In this document: positions 50,574-61,129 of the stretch, piece after piece
Position numbering within the stretch: the stretch's first letter is position 1
How the letters are laid out: each line of letters starts with the position of its first letter
Assembly: GCA_021613375.1 (NCBI GenBank)
Contig: CM038720.1
Coordinates: forward strand, 12,228,962-12,292,961
DNA: 64,000 nucleotides
Origin: Megaleporinus macrocephalus
Taxonomy: Eukaryota; Chordata; Actinopteri; Characiformes; Anostomidae
Direction of reading: 5' to 3'
The notes under the pieces: generated by a model
Told to the model about the DNA's origin: nothing
Seen by the model: the letters and a program-made list of their open reading frames with translations, nothing else
Databases searched by the model: none
Position numbers and translations under genes: made by a program

Positions 50574-51208
50574 TAGGGCTGAAAACATATCAATGCTTGA
50601 GTAGCGCAGTATTATACTGTATGATACTGTATTAATGCTCAGATGCGGTTTCGACTTTTAATTGATGTTTTACTTGCAACGATTGGTGACGAACCTTTTG
50701 TGTTTAAACCCCTGACTAATGGATAGCCGTGTTGTAATCTTCAGTCATTAGACTTTTGTAAACAACCAGTGTACATGTGCATTAGCAAACCCCTGCATAT
50801 GCTGATGTGTTTTGTTATGATAGTATATCACCTTACTGTATCCCAATATATCCCAACATATCTAATCATCACCTCGTGGTGATAATACAGAATGTTTTGC
50901 CAGGCATTAGCCAATAGGGCTGTGTATTGGCAAGAACCTAATGATGCAATATGTATCGTGATACAAAGGCCATGATTCAATATATCGCGATATACTGTGA
51001 TATACTGCGATATTGCAAGTAAAGTCATGTATTACAATTTTTCTAATACAACTATAGAAACACCACTATATAAACAGGTTTGCCAATGCTAACAATAGCA
51101 ATGCACCCTTGTGCTGCTTGTTAATGTTGGAGTGGAGCTGAAAATGGTATCCTAATATCTGATATTTCAATATTTTCTTACACCCCTACTGACCAGTATG
51201 CATCCCTA
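50574..51208 (+). mobile_element. MITE family B, older copy carrying a nested copy
   Basis: Outer bounds TAGGGCTGAAAACATATC (50574) and ATGCATCCCTA (51208). Flanked by identical CAAGCTAA at 50566-50573 and 51209-51216. The outer copy is split near its right end by the reversed copy at 50915-51188. Joining 50914 to 51197 conceptually restores the family end order (ccaa + tacacagcccta-like). Confidence 0.9.
50915..51188 (-). mobile_element. MITE family B, nested reversed copy
   Basis: Starts TAGGGCTGTGTATTGGCAAG and ends TTTTCTTACACCCCTA, 274 bp with an internal deletion. Flanking 8-mers TTAGCCAA (50907-50914) and CTGACCAG (51189-51196) are both decayed forms of the outer element's own TTGCCAA segment. 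Confidence 0.85.
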
Positions 51209-51888
51209 CAAGCTAACATCCACTAAGGAGAAAAAACGATCACCTCTAAAAGATTACGAGTCCTCCTTAGCGTCTAGGGTTGTTCCAGTCACCTTGGTAT
51301 GTTGGGGTTTTTTCCCCTTCTCGGTGGATGTCCGGTGATGAACTAGTGGAATTAATCATAATCATTAATGTAACAGTCAAGAAATTTATTTCCAATACAG
51401 AATAGACCAAAATGAAGGGAATCATTTTTTTCCCCTGTAGTTTTGGATTTTTGGAGTCAAAGTTTTATCATGTTGGCAGCTAGTGCTCTCATTTTCTGTT
51501 TGGGGGAAGATACAAAATTGTGTGATGTCAAGGTTTAAGTTGTAGGCTGAGTCCAGTGTCTTGTTCTAACAAATTTTAAACTCAGCATTTCAGCACTGTT
51601 TATTGTTATTCACCCAGGATTCAGTTCAGTCTGACTTCTGCTCTCAGGTTTGTTTTTACTTGTGTTCTCGTAGCACTTCAGTCGTGTTGTTTGCTTTGTA
51701 ATTCCAGCTCAGCCATGTGCCAGTTGAGCAGCTGTTGTGCTGTCTTTCTTCTAATCCTGTAAAGAGAGATGGAGTTGTCTGGTTTGGTGTAAATTAGACG
51801 GAAGAAATTCTAAAAGTTACTGTGCTGATCATTTTTAGCGAGAAGAGCAGAGAACAGATTTACAGCCCAGCACTGCCTGTGAATTTTA

Positions 51889-52118
51889 CTACGAGGCACA
51901 TCTGTTTCATGCTTCTGCTACATTAGCGCTCCATTACTGCTACATCTCTCTCTCTCTCTCTCTCTCTCTTTCTCAGTGTTGTTCTCTCTCTCTCTCATTC
52001 TCTTTTCCTCTCTCTCTCATACAGTTTCTCTCGTTCTTTCTCACACAGTTTCTCTCTCACACACACACTCTGTCCCTCTCTCTTTCATTCTTTATGACTC
52101 TTTCACACACTTTCTCTG

Positions 52119-52149
<31 letters not shown>

Positions 52150-52345
52150 TACACTGTCTCTCTTTTCCTCTCTTACAGTGTTTCTCTCTTTTTCTCTCTC
52201 TCTGTCAGTCTCTCTCTCTCTTTCTCAGTGTTTCTCTCTTTCTCACACAGTTTCTCTCATTCTTTCTGACTACGAGGCACATCTGTTTCATGCTTCTGCT
52301 ACATTAGCGCTCTCTCTCTCTCTCTCTGTTTGTGTGTGTGCGTGC
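51889..52345. repeat. (CT)n-rich tract with a perfect 42-bp direct repeat
   Basis: About 370 bp of TC/TTTC/CACA-rich sequence (51944-52326) followed by a short GT tract. It is bracketed by two identical 42-bp words that start CTACGAGGCACATCTG and end CATTAGCGCT, at 51889-51930 and 52270-52311. It ends about 155 bp before the APC exon 2 acceptor, on the pyrimidine-rich strand. Confidence 0.92.
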
Positions 52346-52498
52346 GTGTGTGTGTGTGTGCGCGTGCTGTGGTGGTGTTTTCTCTCTGGGTCACTGTATT
52401 CTGCTGTCAGGTGTTTTACCCGTCCAGAAAGTCATTAATAAAACCCGATTATCTGCTTTACAGCTAGTGCTTAAGAGTCTGTCGCCTCTGCTGTGCAG

Positions 52499-52651
52499 GT
52501 CAAGAGGTAGTCCAAGATGGCTGCAGCATCTTATGATCAGCTGCTGAAGCAAGTGGAGGCACTGAAGATGGAAAACTCCAACCTGAGACAGGAGCTTGAG
52601 GACAACTCGAACCACCTCACCAAACTGGAGACGGAGGCCTCTAATATGAAG
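52499..52651 (+). CDS. APC: APC exon 2, first coding exon (CDS 52517-52651)
   Basis: APC is the scaffold of the beta-catenin destruction complex in Wnt signalling and also binds microtubules. This exon encodes residues 1-45, starting MAAASYDQLLKQVEALKMEN and ending LTKLETEASNMK. By memory these are the same as the human residues. Residues 1 to about 55 form the homodimerising coiled coil, and the leucine/valine heptad spacing is visible. The acceptor is GCCTCTGCTGTGCAG|GTC (AG at 52497-52498). The 5' UTR part has an in-frame TAG at 52508-52510, which fixes the start ATG at 52517 (AAGATGG, strong Kozak). The donor is AAG|GTACGT at 52652. The 135 coding bases and phase 0 equal the human exon. 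Exon 3 is not in the window. Confidence 0.97.
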
Positions 52652-53523
52652 GTACGTTTCAGAACTTAACCTTGTAATGCGAAGTGCAAACCCCTGTCAA
52701 GCGTGGGCTATATGACAGATCATATCCCGATATGCTTTTAGGACTGAACAGTTTATTTTAATAATTATCATTTGTGTAAAAAGTGTAATTTTCAAAATGC
52801 AAGAGCTGCAGTTGTTCAGCAGTGTTTTATATCAGGAGTCATGCATACAGCCACGCGCACTTTGTGACCTGGCAGTCTGTGACACTGCTTTTAGCATTCA
52901 AGCCTTTGTGTGTGTGTGAAAGAGCCACGGAGATGAATTAATATAAAATAATCAAATTGTTATTACAATCACAGTAATTTCCCAAATCGTTTAGCCCTGT
53001 AGTGAAAATAGTCACAATTTCAAAGAACATTGATCAGCTTGGTTTGAAGAACGTTGACTGCATGTGTCATTAGGAAGAGTATAATTAATTCTGTATTTAA
53101 TGAACTGAGTAATAAAAGTGAGCAAGTTTTCTATAGCAGGTTGCATGACTGGTACTGGTTCTACTGCCACTTACTGAACTTCAGATATCTATAATATTTT
53201 ACTTCTCTGATCATGTTTTGTGAAAATGTTCTTAAGTGTTCTTTTGCAATATCGTTCACATGTACCGTTCTCTATAGCAACACTTCAACATCAATGTAAC
53301 CAAATCCATGAAAAATAGATGTTAAGCATCATCACTGCATTTAAAGCACCATGTGCTGATAGTTAAGGAGATGCTGGGAGATCATTCATATTTTCTGGAG
53401 CATGTTTGGTGGTTTAATGTACTATAGCCATTTAATAGTCAGATGGATGATGAGCCTCGTTCTTGAAGTAGTGTGGGCTGTTTAATTGATTGTGCTCACA
53501 TTCAGCATTGAATATGTAGGTAG

Positions 53524-53848
53524 TAGAGCCGGGCGATAAATCAATATTATAGATTAATTTGAATTTACAGTTAAGGACGATGTGTTTCTTATTAAAATAA
53601 TATTTCTCTCAGTTTTAACTTCTGCCACCGACGCCCCACTTTGGGCTTCTGTAGTTCAGAGGGACCTTCCCCGCTTCCCCGCGCTTGTCATAGACACACA
53701 TAAAATGGAACTACATGGCAGCGATTGGGAGGGGAAAGCCGGAGTTTAGCCCAAAGAAAGGAGTAACTTCCTACCTGATCTGGAATCGGTTCCGATTTTT
53801 CAGATTTTTTGTGAAAAAATGATATTAAGGCCATATTGTCCAGGTCTA
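53524..53848 (+). pseudogene. hAT fragment with transposase N-terminus
   Basis: A 325-bp element starting TAGAGCCGGGCGATAAATC and ending ATATTGTCCAGGTCTA, which are diverged TAGGGCTGGGCGATA-type ends. The flanking 8-mers GTAGGTAG (53516-53523) and CTAGGTAG (53849-53856) match at 7 of 8. Inside, a 35-codon frame from ATG 53716 encodes 'PEFSPKKGVTSYLIWNRFRF', the segment before the BED zinc finger in hAT transposases (typically 'LVPKKG.TS.VIWKWFGF'). Confidence 0.75.
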
Positions 53849-53856
53849 CTAGGTAG

Positions 53857-54447
53857 TAGTAGAGAGAGACTGATATATCGGGCTGATTTTTCATTTTTTA
53901 AATATATTTTATATAATTTTAAAGCCAGGCTCGTCCGTTGGCAACCCTTTATTATTGATGCGGTGGAACTGTGCTGCCGCCGCACATGATGGACCCCAGG
54001 CCGCAACCTTTGGAACTTTTGAACAAGTGAAAAAGGAATAATTTATATCGAACAATGACGTTTTTAATGAGGCTGTCACATGCGTCTAGTCCCGGCAGTA
54101 GACGTGAACCAGAGCGGATGTTGTACTGCTTAGCTCCGGGGCTAAAGCTAACTGCTCTAGTGTAATACACACATTAACACGGTACTGTTACACACAGAGT
54201 CTCTCCGGAGCAGCCAGAGTCTCCCAGATATTACTCAGCTTCCAGCACTTGAGCCAATCGTAACTAAAGAGAGAGTAAAAACAGTCAGTACAGCATATCA
54301 GTGTCTCTCTATCGCAATGTGTGCACTGTTTTTCCGCTCTTTCGCTCTCTCTCTCTCGCTCTCTCCAACTGCCTCATCCTCCTTAAAGAACCGCAATTTT
54401 TACTACAACACTATAAAAACCCAAGAATGAAGTGAGGTCGATCTCTA
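53857..54447. mobile_element. Non-autonomous element with TAGTAGAGAGAGAC / GATCTCTA ends
   Basis: It follows directly after the 53524-53848 element. The left side reads TAGTAGAGAGAGACTGATAT and the right side GAGGTCGATCTCTA. CTAGGTAG is present on both sides (53849-53856 and 54448-54455). The interior is G+C richer than its surroundings ('agtctctccggagcagccag') and has no recognised protein. Confidence 0.7.
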
Positions 54448-56574
54448 CTAGGTAGCACATTAAAGATGACATAATTTGAAAGAAGAAACTGGAGTGTTCT
54501 CTCTGCTTGACTCGACCCTTTCATTCAAGATGCCCGAATCTTAAATTCGCTTGTTCGTGAACTCAAGTCCTCCTCGTGGGCCTATTCGTCCGAGCACTTT
54601 CTGACTGTGCTTTCTGTTAATGTCCTCCGCTCGGCAAAACGTCACAGTCGATCCATCCTTTCCACCTCAATGCTTTTCCTTTTCTTTCTTTTTTTTTCTT
54701 CCTTTTTGCTAAACCCTGGAACCGAGGGCTGGGTTGAGCTCTCAGGGAGCTTTTGATGCGGAAGAGTCAGCCTGCCAGGTGAGAAGCGAGTCATTTGGAT
54801 GTGACTTGGCAGCCCTCAGCTAGGGGAGGAGAGAATGTGACAGAAAGTAGTTGTTCTGAGCTGAATGCACAGAGACGTTCGGATCTCTGGGCCAAAAAAG
54901 CCTTCTGCGGGTTCCAGAGCGCGTAAATCTCGACAGCCACTTCGGATTTAAATGGTTTAACATTTTTAAGATTTATTTTTTTTTTTTAAACGAGCAGGTA
55001 ACAGAATAGAGCGCTGCGGAACATCTTTGTGTGCAGTGTCATGTTTGTGCCACTTTCTGGAAGTACGTGTGGTGTTGCTAAGGGGGGAGGCTTTGAAGCG
55101 GAAGCAGATTTCCGCTCTGCTTCTTCATTGGCTGTCGGATCCTTAAGGGGAGAGTGGGCCTCTTTGGTTGGCGAGGTGTGGAGACGACGGACGTAATAAG
55201 AAATTAGACATCTGTTATTGGGTCAGTACGATTAGGCAGCCTAGTTATCATAAACCTGAAGGTGAGCATCAAGCAGCCCGTGGTATATGTCTGATGAATC
55301 ATAATCGCGCTCATGGTGTCGTTCGGCTTTGTCAGAGCACTCGGTAGATTTCGCTTGGTCATTTAGCCCTCGCTTTATTTCTCCTTAAAGACTTTTATTG
55401 CTGTGATGTAATTGCTTAATGTGAGAGAAAGGACCTTTTGATTCCAGACGCCTTTGTCAGCCAGGGGCTGCGCTCCAGCCAAAAGCAAACGTTCTCCCCA
55501 GCCCCTTTTCTGGAGGATGCCCTCACTGCTGGGAGAGAGAGAGAGCAAGGGAGCCGAGGGAATTGCTTCTCTGTCTCTCTCTTGTTCTCTCTTTGTGGGG
55601 TCTCGAAAGGTAAAGTCATGCCTTGGGTTATGCAAGAGGTCCAGGACGTGCCTAAATGCGTCCTCCCACGTTCGGAAGCCGTAACGCTCCAAATGAACCC
55701 ACCACACGGGCACATTCGGCCCTCCCTGTTGCCAGCGGTTATGTCAACTCTGGGGATAATCATACCCTTTGGAGCGTTAATGAGACATTGGCTTGGCCAA
55801 ATGTAGTTCCAGCTCTGACAGATGTGGGCAGTACATTGTTTTCTCGGGGCTATTTAGGTTGCCAAAAATTAGGCTATGCCAATGAAGTGCACTCCTCTTT
55901 GAGATGCTTGCCTTAAGCAGAGGTCTTCAGGACTGGACTTCGAATCCAGTTTTTGGTCCGGGGTTTCGTTGTCAAGCTGTCGCATCAGTAATTTAGTTAA
56001 ATGTTATGAAATGCAGGAGCGGAAACTTGGTTCAGGGTCAGGATTTGAGGGTCTCTGGAGTGTTTTTTTTTTTTTTGATGAAATGGGTTGATGCTTTGTC
56101 TATAACATGAAATATTACTGTACAGATATAATCTAAGCTGCAGAACAGTACAGTGGTAGTGAACATCCTCTCTAGTTTTAGCAGTGCTGGCGATTTCTTG
56201 GGGATGAAAAGAATGTAGAAAGTCTGTGGTTCTGGACCATGTACAAGCCAGGCTTGACCTGATGCTTTCAAGTTTTTGGTGTGTGGAATAGAAAATCCGC
56301 TTTCTTCTTATCTAAAGACCCTAATCACTTGTGCCTGGACAGAAAGGTCAGTATGCATTGCCAAATTGCTGTGTTACATAATTAGTGCTGAACAGTTTAC
56401 TACATGTATCTGAGAAACAGGGTGGGTAAAAACAAATCCGTTGGTTGTTCTTATCAGAAGAGTTGGAGAGACAGTTCGAGAGACACATTTTAGTCTTCTT
56501 GGTTTAAATAGTTTACCTTTCTTTTCTTTGAGCCATTTTGATAACACAAAGTAAACATTCAATACAATTATATT

Positions 56575-56893
56575 GCTGAGGCGCAGTGGCTTAGTGGCCC
56601 TGTTCGTGCCGTTTGGGCAGTCGTGATCTGAAGGTAGGAATCCGGTCTTGTGACTGGAATGTCGCCGGTTTGATCCCTGGGGCCGGAATGCTAGGACTGA
56701 AGTGCCCTTGAGCAAGGCATCTGACCCCAACTGCTCCCCGGGCACCGTGAATTGGGCTGCCCACCGCTCGGGGCATTTGTGCTTACCGCCCCCTAGTGTG
56801 TATGTTCACTAGTGTGTGTATATGTTGGAGTTTCACTGCACGGATGGGTTAAATGTGGAGGTCAAATTCCGCTGTGTGCAAACACGTGGCTAA
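56575..56893 (+). mobile_element. tRNA-derived SINE
   Basis: The head shows a pol III promoter: A box TGGCTTAGTGG at 56587-56597 and B box GGTTTGATCCC at 56667-56677. The body has the fish SINE words 'tgcccttgagcaaggcatct', 'ccaactgctccccgggc' and 'gggttaaatgtggaggtcaa'. Flanking direct repeat is weak (aatacaa before 56575 and near 56893). No poly(A) tail remains. Confidence 0.85.
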
Positions 56894-57019
56894 TACAAGT
56901 TCTAAATCTAAAGTGTGTAAGCCAGTGTAAGGTCAATGGAGTTGGAGGAAATTTGCATAGAAGACAAGACTGTAAATGCATAGAAGACAATAAACGGTAT
57001 TAGAGCAACATACAAGATA

Positions 57020-57603
57020 CAAACCATTAGTAAGCACTGTAAGAAAATCATGCCATACACCGCGACTAATACAAGCACTATGCAAAAACACTTACAGCGC
57101 CACCATGGCTCTTTACTGAAGTCCGTCGTGCCTGTAAAGAAAATTCCGAAGGACAGACAACACAGCTTTGGACCTCAACTTCCACAGTCAAGTGCTACAG
57201 CCACAGCAATAACGAGAGACCCAGGTGTTTTCATTGCAACTAATATGAGACCGTTTCCTGTAGTGGAGAATACAAGGAACCAAAATACACCATCACGCTC
57301 GCACGGTGGTCCCGAATGTTTACAAAGAGAGCAAGGCTATGATTAAACAGACTCTAAAAGAGACAGAAAGCATCGCCATAACAACCGATGTTTGGACGTC
57401 TAGAGGTGCACTGTGCTATATCACAATTACGAAACAAATTAGTTTCAGAAGCCTCATAAAGGAGAGAAACCAGTCTGGTGAGTTTGTGTTTTTTGACTTT
57501 TTATTTTTGAAGTTTTCTTTAAAGTATTTTAAAATCTCGTCTCGTTCTATTTAGTCCAATATCATGTCTCGTCAAATGAGATGAGTGTCCCGTCACACCC
57601 CTA
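57020..57603 (+). pseudogene. hAT transposon fragment with BED finger and transposase start
   Basis: Plus-strand frames encode a BED-type zinc finger end, 'CKKIMPYTATNTSTMQKHLQ' followed by RHH (57035-57105). Next comes a linker with 'IATNMRPFPVVEN' (57233-57271) and, after a frameshift, 'ESKAMIKQTLKETESIAITT' and 'DVWTSRGALCYITI' (57321-57435), the start of the RNaseH-like fold with its catalytic aspartate in TTDVWTSR. The remaining catalytic and C-terminal parts are deleted. It ends CCCGTCACACCCCTA at 57603, a TAGGGGTGTGACG-type hAT terminus. The left terminus is missing. Confidence 0.85.
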
Positions 57604-57617
57604 CAATTAACTACATA

Positions 57618-57661
57618 ATATTATTATTTTTATTATTATTGTTATTATTATTATTAATAAT

Positions 57662-57706
<45 letters not shown>
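57618..57706. repeat. (ATT)n/(AAT)n microsatellite
   Basis: ATT/TTA repeats change to AAT repeats at about 57657, a short palindromic switch just right of the hAT end. Confidence 0.9.
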
Positions 57707-57707
<1 letters not shown>

Positions 57708-58051
57708 CAAGTCATCTAACTTAAATTTTGTGTTTTTAATGGGTTTTGTTTTAGTTCTGGCTTTTTAAAAAAACAAACTATCCTTGTAAAAATGTTATAT
57801 TTATTAATCATACATATCCTTTGAGAAAGTCGTTTGGTTGAATGTGGCTGCTTGGCTGCCAGACCAGGTACATCTGCGACTAGTGTACTGATGTTTATAT
57901 TTAACACACATTTCAAATCTGTGTTTTATGATGTAGGTATTGTACTCTGGAAGAGCAGAATGTTTAGACAAAGCTGGACAGCTGTGCTGAAATCTTTGTA
58001 TTTTAGTTGTATTTTGTAACCTTATATGTTATATTTTTCATTATTGATGCA

Positions 58052-58275
58052 TAGGGGTGTAAGAAAGGTTAATATATTAAAATGTTCAGTATTATATTTT
58101 GTGATTCTTAAAGAGTAGTTCATGGTTCATTTTACTTGATAGCAGTGTTATCTTTCACGGCAGTGTAAACAAGTAGCTTAAGGGTGGGCATATCCCTGAC
58201 ATTAGCTTTTTTCTTTTTTTTTTTTCCTTTTTTTAACTATGACATTTTATATTACATGTTCATTGTAACCCCTGT
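58052..58275 (+). mobile_element. MITE family B, diverged copy
   Basis: Starts TAGGGGTGTAAGAAAGGTTA. The middle has 'ggcagtgtaaacaagtagct' and 'aagggtgggca'. The right end has decayed ('aacccctgta'). Confidence 0.6.
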
Positions 58276-58845
58276 ATTTAAAAAAATGCTTACCTTTTTA
58301 GGGGACAACACTCATCACACAAACATTTTAGTTTAGGTTTTTTTTTTTGTTTTTTTTTTTAATAGGGGAATTGTCAGATGAGTCACATTAACATAAGACA
58401 TTGCCTCAGTTGAACTAAACCTATGGCTCCATATATCGTACACACTGGATACTAATTAAGACTTGTCTTTTTTTTTAAATGGCTGATGTGCTGGCATTAG
58501 TCTGTTAAAGACAACCCGCCCCCTCTATCTTACTTTAATGCCTGCCACAAAATCTGCTCTATTGCCTCCTTCTTTTTTATTACGTTTATTATATGTGATT
58601 TGCTACCCCAAAGCATGCATTGTCAAATTTAACACTGTTGCCTGCAAATACAAGCAAAACTTTAACAGCTCCGGTCAGTTTTCCACTGAAGTGTTGATCT
58701 GTGTAGTTTTTAGTCGTAGTCTGATCAAATATATACATAAATGGACATTGGGGCATTGGCACCTCCGATAGGTACTGTACTAGAGTACCTAATATAAGTC
58801 CAGGTACATATCGTCCCAAATCTGTCCTTTTATCAATGCTTATAT

Positions 58846-59457
58846 ATGTGTCAGTCCACAGTTCCCTGTAGCAGTGCAACCCCTAGCCTTGTAATCACCG
58901 TCATAATCATGACCTACTTAACCTTTCTGAGAATTATAGACCCATCCCATAGAGTCTATCTTGTTGTCCAGCCACTTTTGATGGAATCCTGTGTGCAACA
59001 GCCTCGCAGCAGCCCTTTTCCTCTCTCACCTCTGGCCCACTGGGGGCTTATTTTAGCGGCGCTTCCTTCCTGGCTTTGTTTCCCTGATGAATGCGGCTTA
59101 TTTCCGTCCCTCAGTCATTTCCTCTCTCATCTGGCTGCTGGAGACAAACATCTGCAGGCAGACAGTAAACACCTCACATTCATCAATAACTCCCCTTCCT
59201 CTCCCAGCACTGGCGAATTACACTTACAGAGCACAATAGTGGCTTATGCTGTTTCCCTGGTTTTCCTCCAAAAGGGACACACGCCTATTAAGGCAGATTT
59301 CAGGAAAGGCCTGCAGTTGGGGTGCTGTCCTCCAACCAGCAACATTCAGCGCTTTATGCATGTTCATGTTTTTACACGAGACACTTTGATAAGAAACACT
59401 CTTTTATTCCTACTAACCTTTTCAGAACATTTGGAGTCTTACTGTTTGGAGTTATAG
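58846..59457 (+). other. Long open frame in APC intron 2, probably non-coding
   Basis: 203 codons from ATG 58846, the second-longest ATG frame in the window (the longest is simple repeat). The product has no domain I recognise. It contains hydrophobic runs and a Ser/Pro-rich middle. There are no flanking splice-site pairs or upstream promoter signs. It lies on the sense strand of APC intron 2. The sequence 58970-59330 is C/T-rich with few stops, which explains the length. I would not annotate it as a gene. Confidence 0.2.
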
Positions 59458-60248
59458 CATTTGGATTAGTCGGGATCATGGGAACGTCGCACTCGTGCCA
59501 TCATGAGGTTTGCTATGACTGTGGGACTCTGCTACAGTGGCTCTGATGAGAACAGTTCTGGCAGCACTGTCCTTTGCTCAGGCTTAGCGGAATCCCTGTT
59601 CTGTAGTCCCAAGCTTAGCAGTGAATGCTTCTTTCACTTGCAACACTGACTCAAAGAACAGTTAATGTGTGTTCTTGGTTTTTAAAACAGAGGTCGGCTG
59701 TGCAGGGCATCAATTAGTGAAGGTATGGATTTGAGAAAAGCTTAGTCAGTACCCCAAAATAGGTTTGTCTGGGTCTTTTTCACTGATGATGATGATTTGG
59801 TTGAGTAAGTGGGAGATTTATTCACACTAATGCAGTCCCGTATGGAGTAAAAGTCCTGCATTAAACTGATTATTTTGAGGAGGGAAGATCTCTGGCTGAT
59901 GATTTAAGCAAATCCTTTACAGTAGTCTATGTCACATGTCTAAAAGATTGTAGACATCTGTTCAACTCGAAGATGTTAATAGGCACTGTGTACTGTCCTC
60001 AACATGCAGCGTATTGATGTACACATTTTTAGGAGTTGAAATTAGCCAATGACTGGTTATATTAGCCTTTTTTATTAAATATGATTGTCTAATAAAAATG
60101 TTTAATTCGCAAAGTTGATATTTTAATGTGATAACATATGACATGGTCTACATTGAAAGCAGGCAACAGACAATTAAGCTAACAGTTCAAATAAGTTGTT
60201 CCCAATCGTTACGAAATGTTGATGGAGGTATGAAAGCCGCATTCAAAT

Positions 60249-60320
60249 TAGGGGTGTAAGGTAATATCGAATATTGGGATATTATGTTTGGTGATACTGT
60301 ATCGATTCTCAAACACAGTT
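60249..60320 (+). mobile_element. MITE family B, truncated copy
   Basis: TAGGGGTGTAAGGTAATATC, then 'atattatgtttggtgatact' and 'gtatcgattctcaaacacag'. Only the first 70 bp are left. Confidence 0.8.
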
Positions 60321-60502
60321 TGATTGTTATGGTGGCTGCTCCTGTTGAGACCCTTGCCTTTTGTAGTCAATAATTGTAGACAGTCTTACTGACTAATCAA
60401 CTTCCAAAATGAAATTATAATTGGGGACTATTTTTCCTGCTTTGTCATAAACTCATTTGCCGTTAATCATTTTGTTTAGGTGGTGTTTAGGAGAAATCTG
60501 GA

Positions 60503-60662
60503 ACATTGTTGCTGTCCATAGAAAAATAAGTATCTCCAAAAAGCCAATTTTACAGGAGAGGCCTAAAACAGTCTTTACTTTCAGTGCAAGTCAATGAAAC
60601 CAGAATATTTTCCAAACTATTTTGTTGGTCTATTCATTATAAAATTTTCACACTATGTAGTG
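60503..60662 (+). mobile_element. MITE family A, truncated copy
   Basis: 'acattgttgctgtccatag', 'tttacaggagaggcc', 'cagtgcaagtcaatgaaacc', 'ttttgttggtctattcatta'. The right terminal repeat is missing. Confidence 0.75.
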
Positions 60663-61129
60663 AAGGTGGACTCCAGCCCCAGATCCTACTCGTTCGGGCT
60701 CCACTCACTCAAAAGTATTCCAACACAAAGGCTAAGCTTTGTAGGTGTCTGGTGTAACTTCAGGTCAGGCAAATTGCTCTCAGTTAAGGAATTAGATTTC
60801 CTCAGAATTCCAGGCTCCTTTCCTATAGATGTGGACCACAGCACATTGATTTCCATTACTGGGAGGATAGGATGACGTCTTTAAAAGTGTCCGTGTGGTT
60901 GAGTTCCACGCATGAGTGCATCTATGACATAACGAGTTTCAAGGGCATCTGCCGCCCCTTCTGGATCAGTGTAAGCCGAAACCACGTCTTGACGGTGCAA
61001 GCGAAAACCAAATTATACTCATGAGCCAGAAGTGTCAGGCTGAATTACCGCTAATGTGAATTTGGTGTTTTGAGCAGGCTCACTGGCTGTAATTGCCTGT
61101 TTTGTTTTTTTTTAAGGTACTTTTGGCTT

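Larger units (their letters stand above)
32730..52498 (+). other. APC: APC intron 1 (inferred)
   Basis: Lies between the donor at 32729/32730 and the acceptor CTGTGCAG|GTC at 52498/52499. Besides the listed elements, the stretches 33290-35610, 36250-36810, 39010-40180, 40270-42070, 44720-48780, 49080-49300, 49560-50560 and 51220-51880 contain no gene I can support. G+C-rich patches near 45250-45500, 46000-46260 and 50080-50290 are possible intronic regulatory DNA. Confidence 0.6.

Noticed and set aside
55924..55965. tRNA-like word (ggacttcgaatcc) resembling a B box
   Set aside because: No A box at the right distance and no cloverleaf could be drawn.
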